A stretch of DNA of 64,000 nt from Escarpia spicata. Taxonomy: Eukaryota; Annelida; Polychaeta; Sabellida; Siboglinidae. Each line of letters begins with the position of its first letter. The first letter of the stretch is position 1. Under the pieces are notes generated by a model, which ran no database searches, had not been told where the DNA came from, and saw nothing but the letters and a program-made list of their open reading frames with translations. Position numbers and translations under genes: made by a program. The stretch covers positions 52,187,502 to 52,251,501 of the forward strand of contig OZ023214.1 in NCBI GenBank assembly GCA_963995525.1, written 5' to 3'. Positions 49,901 through 53,459 of the stretch are shown here, piece by piece.

Positions 49901-50077
49901 GAAGTAACCGTTTTAAGGCGTTTACGTCCGGTAACAAGGTGTCGCTGTTATGTGTATAGATTAAAACCCGCATTAGCTAAAGCTTACAAGAGTTTCGTCC
50001 AATTCCCATGTTTGTTGTCGGTCTGGAAGTGAAAGATGTTGGCGACTTTTCTCTTCTGTTGTGGTTCCGGCCGCCAT
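1762..50077 (-). CDS. CLC-2-type voltage-gated chloride channel, whole gene (24 coding exons plus alternative 15b)
   Basis: The spliced product is a dimeric plasma-membrane chloride channel of the CLC-1/CLC-2 (ClC-a) branch. Joining exons 1-24 at the boundaries listed below gives 2652 nt, an uninterrupted 884 codons including the stop. Visible marks are GSGIPE at residues 159-164, GKEGP at 201-205 with the gating glutamate E203, GVFMP at 455-459, the pore tyrosine Y547 in PSFYD, CBS1 around 573-640 and CBS2 around 783-840. The gating glutamate marks a CLC; its identity as a channel rather than an exchanger rests on the resemblance to CLC-1/2 (a valine, not the proton glutamate, occurs in intracellular exchangers' equivalent position, which I did not align). 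Length is close to that of vertebrate CLC-2 (about 900). Introns are swollen by minisatellites, several starting exactly at splice junctions. Introns 5 and 10 use GC donors. Confidence 0.95.
1964..3015. repeat. CA/TG-rich simple repeat filling intron 23
   Basis: Compound (CA)n, CACACC and CACACG microsatellite with a higher-order organisation. The block acacttcccacacacatgca recurs at about 2004, 2324 and 2674. In the transcript sense it is TG-rich and ends about 35 bp before the exon 24 acceptor. Cys/Val or His/Thr-rich open frames here are artefacts. Confidence 0.95.
3172..3258 (-). CDS. CLC exon 23 (residues 800-828, CBS2)
   Basis: Encodes [20 protein letters not shown] then LVGIISLKE, the core beta strands of CBS2. 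Acceptor TTGCCAG|GTC, donor GAG|GTCAGT, both phase 0. Confidence 0.97.
3303..4040. repeat. 48-bp minisatellite amplifying the exon 22 donor (16 copies)
   Basis: Exact 48-bp spacing places exon-end copies at 3313 plus 48k up to the real one at 4033. Eleven copies have AAG|GTACAC and five (3361, 3457, 3697, 3841, 3985) have AAA|GTACAC. The array is open in the exon frame, reading [16 protein letters not shown] per unit. Confidence 0.97.
4033..4137 (-). CDS. CLC exon 22 (residues 765-799, start of CBS2)
   Basis: Encodes [18 protein letters not shown] then [17 protein letters not shown], where [13 protein letters not shown] is the CBS2 signature of CLC-1/2. Acceptor TTTGTAG|GAG; donor TATAAG|GTACAC, phase 0. 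This donor and the TSLYK codons are repeated 15 more times downstream at an exact 48-bp period, all in frame. Confidence 0.97.
4425..4585 (-). mobile_element. SINE fragment (same family as 40745)
   Basis: Matches the body of the SINE at 40745-41052 in reverse orientation, including the block around ccaccactgtctacagccag. The tRNA-like head is missing. Confidence 0.7.
4714..4749 (-). CDS. CLC exon 21 (36-bp microexon, residues 753-764)
   Basis: Encodes [12 protein letters not shown] between TTTCAG|ACT and ATG|GTATGT. Both ends are phase 0, so it could be skipped without a frameshift. The EGDITPEM segment recalls the acidic stretch preceding CBS2 in CLC-2. Confidence 0.8.
4819..5375. mobile_element. 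hAT-like MITE remnant (intron 20)
   Basis: Starts cagggggcaggaaac; the right end ggttgctgacccc is roughly its complement. The CAGGGGTC-CAACC type terminus is typical of hAT (Charlie-like) elements. No transposase remains and the target duplication is uncertain. Confidence 0.5.
5585..5622 (-). CDS. CLC exon 20 (38-bp microexon, residues 740-752)
   Basis: Encodes [13 protein letters not shown] between CTTGCAG|AT and AAG|GTAAGT. Only 38 bp long, but phase 1 in and phase 0 out fit both neighbours exactly. A 31-nt near-perfect palindrome lies about 42 bp upstream of the acceptor. Confidence 0.82.
5665..5695. repeat. 31-nt perfect palindrome near microexon 20
   Basis: Arms of 15 bp (ctacttacttagcag and its complement) around one central base. 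In the transcript it contains a consensus-like GTAAGT donor and a TAGCAG acceptor-like string, about 42 bp before the exon 20 acceptor. Confidence 0.85.
6353..6425 (+). other. tRNA-like sequence in left foldback arm (decayed)
   Basis: Contains an A-box-like tagctcaattgg and a decayed B-box ggtttaatcctg. It is the mirror of the better-preserved copy at 6893-6975. Not a functional tRNA gene on this evidence. Confidence 0.6.
6893..6975 (-). other. tRNA-like sequence in right foldback arm
   Basis: On the minus strand, ggtctcgctagctcagtggg gives a good A box and ggttcaaccctg a B box, spaced as in a tRNA gene with an extra internal stretch. Probably a tRNA-derived promoter captured in the element. 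The long spacing and lack of a clean cloverleaf argue against a true tRNA. Confidence 0.6.
7567..8272. repeat. 21-bp minisatellite (about 33 units), intron 19
   Basis: Unit aaagcagtctatactgtact with ttaaag/cataaag/cacaaag junction variants. It continues on the far side of the foldback element at 5696-5731, so the array predates that insertion. Confidence 0.95.
8410..8506 (-). CDS. CLC exon 19 (residues 708-740, inter-CBS linker)
   Basis: Encodes [20 protein letters not shown] then [11 protein letters not shown]. The basic [11 protein letters not shown] stretch resembles the KPALKRGPS-type segment in the CLC-2 linker. Acceptor TTTGAG|TCT is a weaker GAG site; donor ATAG|GTGAGT, phase 1. Confidence 0.85.
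8507..9769. other. Intron 18, proximal part
   Basis: AT-rich intron. About 9195-9250 holds one diverged copy of the repeat described at 10418-10910 (cactaccacatgaaatgtct). Otherwise nothing recognised. Confidence 0.5.
9770..9798. repeat. 29-nt palindrome
   Basis: gccgggcagaaac and its exact complement around one base, plus a closing T-A pair. It can form a GC-rich hairpin. Confidence 0.85.
10113..10320. repeat. Short tandem duplication (about 63 bp, two copies)
   Basis: The block ctctgccagtgaccaattac occurs at about 10178 and 10240, each followed by a copy of agattagtcacactttc. Confidence 0.8.
10418..10910. repeat. Tandem dispersed repeat, about 165-bp period, three copies
   Basis: Each copy has ccttagaatgattcaatcaa, cactaccacatgaaat and aaaattagagaaaaagttgc. 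A further copy lies near 9200. The end (cggcagacgg... cttcggccaaaggacta) looks like a high-copy dispersed repeat; family unknown to me. Confidence 0.75.
10935..11160 (-). mobile_element. SINE copy, 5'-truncated
   Basis: Reverse-oriented copy of the 40745 SINE body, with ctcaaggtgctttacacttt at one end and ggtactcattcataccattg at the other. No tRNA head. Confidence 0.75.
11251..11343 (-). CDS. CLC exon 18 (residues 677-707, inter-CBS linker)
   Basis: Encodes [20 protein letters not shown] then a glutamate-rich stretch ending EIWKKE. Acceptor CTGCAG|CAG is a tandem NAGNAG site, so one glutamine is optional. Donor GAG|GTATGT. The linker is poorly conserved; the call rests on splice sites, phase and position. 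Confidence 0.82.
11362..14508. repeat. 42-bp minisatellite (about 75 units) next to exon 18 acceptor
   Basis: Unit built on ggcagctacagatacaacaa plus cagttgttaccactcaatgg. The array starts about 20 bp from the exon 18 acceptor. In the transcript each unit has a TTGTTGTATCTGTAG acceptor-like tract. A unit of 14 codons keeps frames open on both strands (over 1000 codons), which is an artefact. Confidence 0.97.
14509..16245. repeat. 45-bp then 37/38-bp related minisatellite
   Basis: Units share gaagggtttcagggcaaaac followed by tacagccacacacaca (proximal) or acagctatagatactacaac (distal). It abuts the 42-bp array, with which it shares the acagttg core, suggesting stepwise remodelling of one array. 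Confidence 0.93.
16540..16805 (+). pseudogene. LINE reverse transcriptase C-terminal remnant
   Basis: With one frameshift it reads [20 protein letters not shown], then [11 protein letters not shown], the basic and tryptophan-rich tail typical of non-LTR retrotransposon ORF2 ends. A similar tail occurs on the minus strand at 51890-52270. Confidence 0.6.
16860..17050 (-). CDS. CLC exon 17 (residues 613-676, CBS1 end and linker)
   Basis: Encodes [18 protein letters not shown], completing CBS1, followed by a charged linker with [10 protein letters not shown] and [10 protein letters not shown]. Acceptor TGTCAG|AG, donor CTGCAG|GTGAAC, phase 0. A 61-bp array begins about 80 bp upstream of the acceptor. 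Confidence 0.95.
17130..17722. repeat. 61-bp minisatellite (about 9-10 units) near exon 17 acceptor
   Basis: Unit contains tagctgtctaggtcatgtcc and catcaatgttgtacatctac. It lies about 80 bp upstream of the acceptor in transcript sense and does not include the junction. Confidence 0.95.
17723..18136. other. Intron 16 remainder
   Basis: AT-rich; nothing recognised. Confidence 0.5.
18137..18261 (-). CDS. CLC exon 16 (residues 571-613, CBS1 first half)
   Basis: Encodes [19 protein letters not shown] and [13 protein letters not shown]. EDIMVxDV...FPLVD is the start of the first CBS domain. Acceptor TCACAG|GAT, donor GACG|GTAAGC, phase 1. Confidence 0.97.
18300..19263. repeat. 25/26-bp minisatellite (about 38 units) near exon 16 acceptor
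   Basis: Unit actctcactgtcctacacgta. Variants cccttactg, gtcctatac and a gap form (tcagtcc) recur. It begins within about 40 bp of the exon 16 acceptor. In transcript sense each unit holds GGACAGTGAGAG, with both acceptor-like and donor-like strings. Confidence 0.95.
19628..19900. repeat. CT-rich tract and (CTCA)n tetranucleotide repeat
   Basis: Irregular CT-rich sequence to about 19760, then about 34 perfect CTCA units to 19897. Confidence 0.95.
19901..21959. other. Intron between exons 15b and 16
   Basis: AT-rich unique-looking sequence. No exon, RNA or element recognised. Confidence 0.5.
21960..22078 (-). CDS. CLC exon 15b (alternative; replaces 15a)
   Basis: Encodes [20 protein letters not shown], then [12 protein letters not shown] and FINETTVK. 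Twenty of the first 32 residues match 15a, the tyrosine falls at the same position, and the exon is two codons shorter. Acceptor TTTGCAG|GTT phase 0, donor TAA|GTATGT phase 2, the same phases as 15a. Using both or neither would shift the frame, so the two must be mutually exclusive. Confidence 0.95.
22079..22880. other. Intronic sequence upstream of exon 15b
   Basis: Nothing recognised; short open frames lack family features. Confidence 0.45.
22885..23470. repeat. Degenerate repeat of about 20-30 bp
   Basis: Many imperfect units of the type gttgagttagccagagtcaa and gttatcctggg. Older and more diverged than the other arrays. Confidence 0.85.
24300..25580. repeat. 20-bp minisatellite with higher-order structure
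   Basis: Unit aaggccatcagtactatggc, about 60 copies. A marker variant (gtcgtcagtactacggcaag) recurs at about 24420, 24680 and 24920, giving 240-260-bp higher-order units. Copies beyond 25240 are diverged. Confidence 0.95.
25625..25730. repeat. Two-copy direct repeat
   Basis: cagtgcgcactaaacagtga followed by gggtgcaagatac occurs twice about 53 bp apart. Confidence 0.8.
26085..27320. repeat. 56-bp minisatellite (about 22 units), highly homogeneous
   Basis: Unit contains ccactccagacacagctcgc and ttacaagggccactgagtag. Copies differ mainly at one base (aggatacc or agtatacc), arranged in runs, which implies very recent expansion. Confidence 0.97.
27321..29848. other. Intron between exons 15a and 15b, remainder
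   Basis: AT-rich; no exon or element recognised. The 29449-29890 open frames lie on the exon 15a flank and have no support. Confidence 0.45.
29849..29973 (-). CDS. CLC exon 15a (alternative; residues 530-571)
   Basis: Encodes [19 protein letters not shown], then [12 protein letters not shown] and [10 protein letters not shown]. Carries the central pore tyrosine (Y547) and the helix leading to the first CBS domain. Acceptor CTGTCCAG|ATC phase 0, donor CAA|GTAATA phase 2. The acceptor is amplified in the 40-bp array immediately upstream (29974-31655). A diverged copy, 15b, lies 7.8 kb downstream in the transcript. Confidence 0.95.
29974..31655. repeat. 40-bp minisatellite amplifying the exon 15a acceptor (about 42 units)
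   Basis: Unit cttactgtgggacatctgga plus cagaagaacacagtacacgg. In transcript sense every unit repeats TTCTTCTGTCCAG|ATGTCC, the real acceptor context being TTCTTCTGTCCAG|ATCTCC. Each also carries CCCACA|GTAAGG, a donor-like site 10 nt later. Confidence 0.97.
31656..32737. other. Intron 14 remainder
   Basis: AT-rich with a short TA tract near 32170. Nothing else recognised. Confidence 0.5.
32738..32934 (-). CDS. CLC exon 14 (residues 464-529)
   Basis: Encodes [42 protein letters not shown] and AHILPCV, conserved helices O-P and the start of Q. Donor GTG|GTAAGT in phase 0, compatible with either 15a or 15b. Confidence 0.98.
32935..33588. other. Intron 13
   Basis: Nothing recognised. Confidence 0.5.
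33589..33658 (-). CDS. CLC exon 13 (residues 441-464, GVFMP filter motif)
   Basis: Encodes [20 protein letters not shown]. The GxFxP motif at 455-459 is the third anion-binding segment of the pore. Acceptor TTTCAG|TTT, donor ATCG|GTGTGT, phase 1. Confidence 0.98.
33810..33913. repeat. 30-bp tandem repeat, three copies
   Basis: accaaccccaccctaataca plus tccttccgac, three near-identical units. Confidence 0.92.
34300..35045. repeat. About 26-bp minisatellite amplifying the exon 12 donor
   Basis: Unit actcaccctcgtgacaatga plus acacaa, about 25 copies. In transcript sense each unit reads CATTGTCATGAGG|GTGAGT, copying the real exon end CATTGTCATGAGG|GTAAGT. In-frame stops follow quickly, so use of a copy would truncate the protein. 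Confidence 0.93.
35046..35201 (-). CDS. CLC exon 12 (residues 389-440)
   Basis: Encodes [13 protein letters not shown], a loop with candidate N-glycosylation sequon NVT, then [14 protein letters not shown]. Acceptor CTTCAG|TTG; donor ATGAGG|GTAAGT. The donor is repeated through a 26-bp-type array downstream in the intron (34300-35045). Confidence 0.97.
35202..35901. other. Intron 11
   Basis: AT-rich with (CAAA)n near 35325 and TA tracts at 35628-35655 and 35825-35870. Nothing else recognised. Confidence 0.6.
35902..35986 (-). CDS. CLC exon 11 (residues 360-388)
   Basis: Encodes [20 protein letters not shown] and ends FNAGR. Acceptor TCTCCAG|TCG in phase 2, donor CGG|GTAGGT in phase 0. Confidence 0.97.
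36165..36537. repeat. Purine-rich GGA/GAA tract (polypyrimidine in transcript)
   Basis: About 370 bp of almost pure A/G on the plus strand, beginning just after the exon 10 GC donor in transcript sense. Long mirror-like purine tracts can form triplex DNA. Confidence 0.93.
36548..36649 (-). CDS. CLC exon 10 (residues 326-360; GC donor)
   Basis: Encodes [19 protein letters not shown] and ends KAFLQK. Exon 11 starts in phase 2, so the donor must be AGAA|GCAAGT, a GC donor with otherwise perfect consensus. The nearby GTTCTC would break the frame. The acceptor TTGCAG|TATT is the seed of a 48-bp array upstream (36650-37200). Confidence 0.95.
36650..37200. repeat. 48-bp minisatellite amplifying the exon 10 acceptor (about 11 units)
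   Basis: Unit caaacaccaatacttgacaa plus caacatgagtagtggataat. In transcript sense each unit carries GTGTTTGCTGGCAG|TATT, copying the real GTGTTTGCTTGCAG|TATT. In the exon frame the array is open, about 16 residues per unit including [16 protein letters not shown]. Confidence 0.95.
37434..37518 (-). CDS. CLC exon 9 (residues 298-326)
   Basis: Encodes ETITALFKT...[15 protein letters not shown], the extracellular loop and start of the next helix. Acceptor TTTCAG|AG, donor TTGG|GTAAGT, phase 2. Confidence 0.97.
37630..37872 (-). mobile_element. tRNA-derived SINE copy
   Basis: Reverse of the 40745 element. Has the tRNA-like head with B box ggttcgaatcc on the minus strand, the caccgcagcacaggattcga junction and a body ending near gtatccagtcctcgggactg. 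Confidence 0.8.
37945..38070 (-). CDS. CLC exon 8 (residues 256-298)
   Basis: Encodes [19 protein letters not shown] followed by a hydrophobic segment and [25 protein letters not shown] is a strongly conserved CLC block. Acceptor GCCAG|GTG, donor GAAG|GTATGT, phase 1. Confidence 0.98.
38437..38515 (-). CDS. CLC exon 7 (residues 230-256)
   Basis: Encodes [17 protein letters not shown] and FAAPIGG, the conserved re-entrant region before GVLFSIEV. Donor GGAG|GTGAAT, phase 1. Confidence 0.98.
38516..39083. other. Intron 6
   Basis: Short repeated motif ttaacacttttacatgca near 38545-38650. Otherwise nothing recognised. Confidence 0.5.
39084..39161 (-). CDS. CLC exon 6 (residues 204-229, GPFVH helix)
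   Basis: Acceptor ATTACAG|GGT, donor GAG|GTCAGT, both phase 0. Encodes GPFVHVASI through GIYE, the helix immediately after the gating glutamate. Flanked by unremarkable AT-rich intron. Confidence 0.98.
39162..39541. other. Intron 5 (GC-AG)
   Basis: Starts GCAAGA and ends TTACAG in transcript sense. No element recognised. Confidence 0.85.
39542..39675 (-). CDS. CLC exon 5 (residues 159-203, GSGIPE filter motif; GC donor)
   Basis: Encodes [20 protein letters not shown] and ends PIGKE, so E203 is the gating glutamate. The only donor giving GKE|GPFVH is GAG|GCAAGA, a GC-AG intron. The pore filter serine S160 lies at the 5' end of the exon. Confidence 0.98.
39966..40094 (-). CDS. CLC exon 4 (residues 116-159, helix C)
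   Basis: Acceptor GTTTCAG|CGAGG, donor ATAG|GTAAGT in phase 1. Contains [20 protein letters not shown] and ends GPNAIG, running into GSGIPE in exon 5. Its acceptor and 5' half are repeated six more times upstream at an 89-bp period. Confidence 0.97.
   Translation of the reverse strand, partial: RGSGYMTHRRVCQSYSSCYGYYFPLYSSVSPLALFISSDLMQ
40095..40640. repeat. 89-bp minisatellite amplifying the exon 4 acceptor (6 extra copies)
   Basis: Copies of the acceptor lie at 40180, 40269, 40358, 40447, 40536 and 40625, an exact 89-bp period from the real one at 40091. Each carries TGTGTTTCAG plus about 60 bp of the exon 4 start ([16 protein letters not shown]). Two copies have CTCACTG, changing the first exon bases. 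Confidence 0.96.
40745..41052 (+). mobile_element. tRNA-derived SINE, nearly complete
   Basis: tRNA-like head with B box ggttcgaatcc at 40801-40811 and A-box-like tggcgcattgg near 40750. The body contains tacctggctgtagacagtgg and the tail agcactttgagcagtcctga. Related copies lie at 4425, 10935 and 37630. Confidence 0.85.
41050..42776. repeat. 109-bp minisatellite amplifying the exon 3 donor (about 15 extra copies)
   Basis: The donor recurs at an exact 109-bp step from 41247 to 42664 before the real one, with a degenerate copy near 41138. In transcript sense units read ATCATCCATGTATG...ATATG|GTAAG, copying the real ATCATCCACAAGTG...ATATG|GTAAG. Units also carry two aacttgttaaca blocks. Confidence 0.96.
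42777..42908 (-). CDS. CLC exon 3 (residues 72-116, first membrane helix)
   Basis: Acceptor TTTCAG|AA; donor TATG|GTAAGT, phase 1. Encodes [19 protein letters not shown], the helix B signature of CLC channels (GEDWIF...MALxS). Its donor is the seed of a 109-bp array occupying 41050-42776. Confidence 0.97.
43379..43502 (-). CDS. CLC exon 2 (residues 31-72, cytosolic N-terminus)
   Basis: Begins at TTACAG|ATG with [14 protein letters not shown] and ends KTIQ with donor C|GTTAGT in phase 1. The MYGxY...DL segment is characteristic of CLC-1/2 N-termini. Its acceptor and first 50 or so bases are repeated upstream in a 69-bp array at 43503-44050. Confidence 0.93.
43503..44060. repeat. 69-bp minisatellite amplifying the exon 2 acceptor (8 extra copies)
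   Basis: Each unit repeats CTTGTTACAG|GTGTACGGCC and the following exon 2 bases. In the exon frame each reads [20 protein letters not shown] plus three residues, open throughout. Units also contain CTGA|GTAAGA, a donor-like site absent from the real exon. Confidence 0.96.
44061..44898. other. Intron 1, proximal part
   Basis: AT-rich; nothing recognised. Confidence 0.45.
44899..45492. mobile_element. hAT-like MITE (594 bp)
   Basis: Terminal inverted repeats cagacattg / caatgtctg-like (right end catgtctg). Flanking 8-bp duplications gtagttcc and gtagtaca match at 5 of 8 bases. The interior is dominated by palindromic caaatacttttcaaaagtat motifs. No transposase. Confidence 0.75.
45727..45970. 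repeat. 62-bp tandem repeat, four copies
   Basis: Unit contains ttgtaacttaactgtcatct and aattgaagacagtatctaag. Confidence 0.93.
45971..47290. other. Intron 1, middle part
   Basis: No gene supported. The 78-codon frame at 46551 has no recognisable domain. Confidence 0.4.
47300..47860 (-). pseudogene. CR1-like LINE ORF2 3' end
   Basis: The minus frame 47809-47423 reads [46 protein letters not shown] and [12 protein letters not shown]. This block is the well-known C-terminus of CR1/L2-type reverse transcriptase ORFs. The frame is intact over 128 codons but the 5' part is missing, typical of a 5'-truncated insertion. Confidence 0.9.
48330..48660. repeat. TA-rich microsatellite region and second LINE 3' tail
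   Basis: Irregular (TA)n surrounds about 48550-48620, which matches the 3' UTR of the CR1-like copy at 47330-47400 (taacaagatttaacaagatt type). It is therefore a second, nearly fully truncated insertion. Confidence 0.75.
48661..49987. other. Intron 1, distal part
   Basis: AT-rich; nothing recognised apart from the start of intron 1 at 49987. Confidence 0.45.
49988..50077 (-). CDS. CLC exon 1 (start codon; residues 1-30)
   Basis: The ATG lies at 50077-50075 with G at -3 and G at +4, a good initiation context. The exon encodes a hydrophilic cytosolic N-terminus beginning [10 protein letters not shown] and ending WELDETL. It is followed by a consensus donor CTT|GTAAGC in phase 0. Joined to exon 2 it reads [13 protein letters not shown], matching the CLC-2 N-terminal pattern of an acidic segment followed by TLMYG. 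That junction and the phase agreement are why I accept this small exon 6.5 kb upstream of exon 2. The 5' UTR and transcription start are not resolved. Confidence 0.85.
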
Positions 50078-50440
50078 TGCTGCTGATCCGGATCGTTCCC
50101 CTTTCAGTAGAGTCGCAACTGTTAATATTCTCCCCCGTTTATTTAGTGCTCATTCGACCGTAATGTTTACCTCACCTTGAGTTTTATGTTAGTCTAAATT
50201 TAATGGTTGTCTTTGTTATACGTTTCACCTGGTGTATTTTACGACAAACTTATATGATTTTTATATAAACAAATATAAAGGTGCCCTAGCTACTAATTTT
50301 AGCCGTAAATACTATTAATAAATTTAATTTAATTGCACGTTTTTATTTATATTTGTTCACTGTTTATTATGTTTCAAAACAAAGATCTTTGTCTAGAGTA
50401 AACCTTAGCTTGCTTCGTCTTCTTTGTATTCTTTCTAGCT
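50078..50440 (-). promoter_or_regulatory. Presumed 5' UTR and promoter region of the channel
   Basis: Sequence directly upstream of the exon 1 start codon, with GC-rich ccggatc and ggccgcc blocks beside the ATG. No TATA box or initiator could be assigned. The call is positional only. Confidence 0.4.
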
Positions 50441-50442
50441 TA

Positions 50443-50510
50443 CATGTGTGCGTGTGCGTGTGCGTGTGCGTGTGCGTGTGCGTGTGCGTGTGCGTGTGCG
50501 TGTGCGTATA

Positions 50511-50574
<64 letters not shown>

Positions 50575-50640
50575 CATATATATATATATATATATGCGTG
50601 TGCGTATTCGTGAACATGTACGTATGTGTGTGTGTGTGTG
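50443..50640. repeat. Compound (TGCG)n-(TA)n-(TG)n microsatellite
   Basis: tgtgcg hexamer-like repeats, then about 90 bp of TA with cata interruptions, then TG. Located 370-560 bp upstream of the start codon. Nearby open frames are artefacts. Confidence 0.95.
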
Positions 50641-50988
50641 TTTGTGTGTTAAACACGCGCAAGCACGCACGTTATCGTCTTGTGTAATATTTTAATACAA
50701 ATTAACGAGCTAGGCCTACTGATTTGCGTCGAATCAAATCGAACAGCTGACCGGGTCGAAACCGTACATTTAATTTAAATGAAGTTGGTATTTGTTGTAT
50801 TTGTTGAACATCATTATTATAACAGGTGCACCCCATATAACATAATTATAGTTCGATGTGACAAAACTATTTCGTGCAGCAAATACAAACAAATTAAAAT
50901 ATATTCGTTAAATAGTAGGTCCCTTATATGTACAAACTATTCGATCAACTTTATTTCTGCAAATATACCAAAAATAGGTTGTACGTAC

Positions 50989-51057
50989 GGTGTCATCGTT
51001 GTTCGTGAGGTGATACACGTATGCGTCCGTTCGCCACATTTTAGGCAACGACGCCAT
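50989..51057 (-). CDS. Possible alternative first exon (23 codons)
   Basis: ATG in a good context (GCATGG) starts MASLPKMWRTDAYVYHLTNN, ending DDT before ACC|GTACGT in phase 0, the phase needed to join channel exon 2. Nothing else ties it to the channel. It may be a chance open frame or part of another gene; the frame stays open upstream to 51132. Confidence 0.25.
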
Positions 51058-51888
51058 GCTTCGTTGCTCGACTGCAACACGCGGCGTCAAACGAGTGGAA
51101 TACGACCTTGTGTAGGCGTCTTCGATATTCACTTCACATCAGAGAAATGAATTCACCGGAGTCATCTGAATCTGAAACCGGCATGAAGTAAAAAGTTAGC
51201 TCAATTTATGCGCATTGCTTTCGAAAAATTGCATACACATGCCCGTATACTGGGGCGCCAAGAGTGCGTACGAGGCAAACCAGTCCCACTTGGAAGAAAC
51301 TTGTTGTGTTTGATTTTAATTTGTGACGAAAACAAATTGGAATGATGTATAGCACTACCCCCTCAAATGCGAAGAAAAATCGTAAACATTACAGCCCCCC
51401 CCCCCATTTCGAAAGGCTCCTCCTCAAATTGTGTGATAGGTGGATGTTGGAAACGTGCAATCACAGGCCGAAAACGTACCCTAAAAATCAACCATGCTAC
51501 CCAGGTAAAAAAATTGACTGGACCAATGATGGCTGCAAAAAAACATGATTGGGCCAACGATTGCTATCATGCATAGGTATAACTGTCATTTTAGGCTTAT
51601 AACCTCCAGTGCAAACACAATGAAAGAATACACTAATTTACAAGAAACTAATAAAATTAATTATTACGTTGAACGCATGTGCTTACAGTAATTCTGACTG
51701 CGACACGTTATGGTTTCCATATTAAAAATAAGACTTTCTGCAACGGTTAACACATTTGCAATTGCAAATATGATACGAGGTCACACTTACTTAGACGTTG
51801 GAGAAAGGCCGCAATGGTGTCATTTGCCAACTTTGAACAGTGCTCAATGATAATCTTTCCTATTATCGTTTACATTCTTCAGACCATA
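51058..51888. other. Upstream flank
   Basis: Moderately GC-rich in part, with a 13-bp C run near 51396. Open frames on both strands at 51342-51576 have no recognisable family. Confidence 0.4.
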
Positions 51889-51889
51889 C

Positions 51890-52275
51890 CACTTTCTTCC
51901 CCTTGTTCCCTTGCGGGGGTGGGGCCACACCACTTGATACCTTCTTCCTTTTTGCTTATTAGGCCTAATGTTCTCTCTCTTTCCCTGTCGTCTGCAATGG
52001 TCTTCCATTCTTGGTTGCTCACACCTGCCTTCCCAAGAAACTGCTTCATGCTGTCAATCCACTCTCAGTGTTGTTCTTCCTCTTCGTCATCCTCCTCCCC
52101 CAGTATGTGCTCGTTCATTCGTTTCACATGTCCTGCCCATCTCAATCTGCTTCGATCCAACTACTTTAATTTTATATGTTTTTATGCCAATATTTTCTCT
52201 AATTCCTATATTTTCTTTCTATCTTTTCGGGTTACCTTGCTTGCGCTTCTGACCCTGTTTTTCTGCTACAGATAG
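51890..52275 (-). pseudogene. LINE reverse transcriptase C-terminal remnant
   Basis: The minus strand reads RLRWAGHVKRMNE, then WIDSMKQFLG and NQEWKTIADDRERE, with stops. LRWxGHVxRM followed by DRxxW is the conserved C-terminal block of non-LTR ORF2 proteins. The 16540 fragment has a similar tail. Confidence 0.75.
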
Positions 52276-53000
52276 CTTCTCCTCCTATCTCGCCATCGGT
52301 GCATCACGCAGGATTCCAACACCTATTAGAAAGGCTTGTGAGCGCCAATGACCCCCAGAGCTATAGCGTCCGGAGTCTTGTATCCCTGGTAGGGTCACCT
52401 ATGGCGCTGCAGGTCCGAGGTAAGGGGCCCGACTAACAGCGATCTAGCCACAACGGCGGAACAGGTGGAAGTGGACACACTCTGTTCCAACGGCTGTGAC
52501 GGACGATGGGTGCATCAGGAGAGGAGCCTCCGGTCGTCGTGGCTTACCATGCCACCGGGTCACAGAGGTCTTCTTGTGAAGATTGTGCGGATGGCGTTGG
52601 CGCCTCGACATCCCCACACTAAACAACATCACGCTAAAAGTCCACCAACAAAGTCCTGCGGCGATGGACGAGTGGCAACGGGAGAGGACTATGAAATCTA
52701 GAAGTCCTTAGTTACGGATTTACACACAGGCGACGGGTGTATGATGGTCGTTTAGCACTTGGGATGGGACATGTTTTTCCATTGAACGTATTCAGTTTGC
52801 TGGTTTGCGGGTGTTTAGCCTTATATGTCTGTTGAAAATATGCGACTTTGCTTCTTTTAGTGGCATTTCGTCTTGTATGTATGTTGTTTCGTGTTTCATA
52901 TCTATTGAACGTTAGCTTTTTCTAGATGTTTGTTTTATGAACGTGCTGACTTTGGACCCCTTGTGCATAAATTGTATAGTCTTACCCATCATTCATGTCA
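52276..53000. other. Unassigned, GC-richer segment
   Basis: Probably transposon-derived, perhaps LINE untranslated sequence, because it abuts a LINE remnant. No protein is readable and no ends are defined. Confidence 0.35.
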
Positions 53001-53004
53001 TAGC

Positions 53005-53210
53005 CTGATCCCATAAGTCTATCATAGGTGCAATACCCAGGATGTAACCTTTTCCGTTCTGAATTCCCCACGCCTCCGTTACTTCATCATCCACGTGCAC
53101 GCACATACACATTTAGCACCCACAAGTCTACCATAGGCGCACCTAGTGGACAGGGTGTAACTTTTTTTCGTCTGAATTCCCCACGCAATTACCGTTCCTT
53201 TGTCCATCAT
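53005..53210. repeat. Two-copy direct repeat (about 110 bp)
   Basis: tctgaattccccacgc occurs at about 53057 and 53172, each preceded by aagtctaycatagg and a gtaac-t-t block. Confidence 0.8.
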
Positions 53211-53459
53211 ATCATCTTCACGTACGTCTGACATGTCACGTTCGTACAAGCGCACTTACTGGCCACGCCCACACCTACCATTCATTGGTTCCTTCATTCC
53301 CGTGTTCGCGCTTGTTTACATGTCCACACACGCATGAATACATGTCCACTCACGCATTGTTACATAGACGCATGCACGGGACCGTGTTCCTTCATTTGTA
53401 GACGTGACTTCCGTCATGAATATAAGGTAGTTACCTTCGTCATCGCTTAAACGTTCTGA

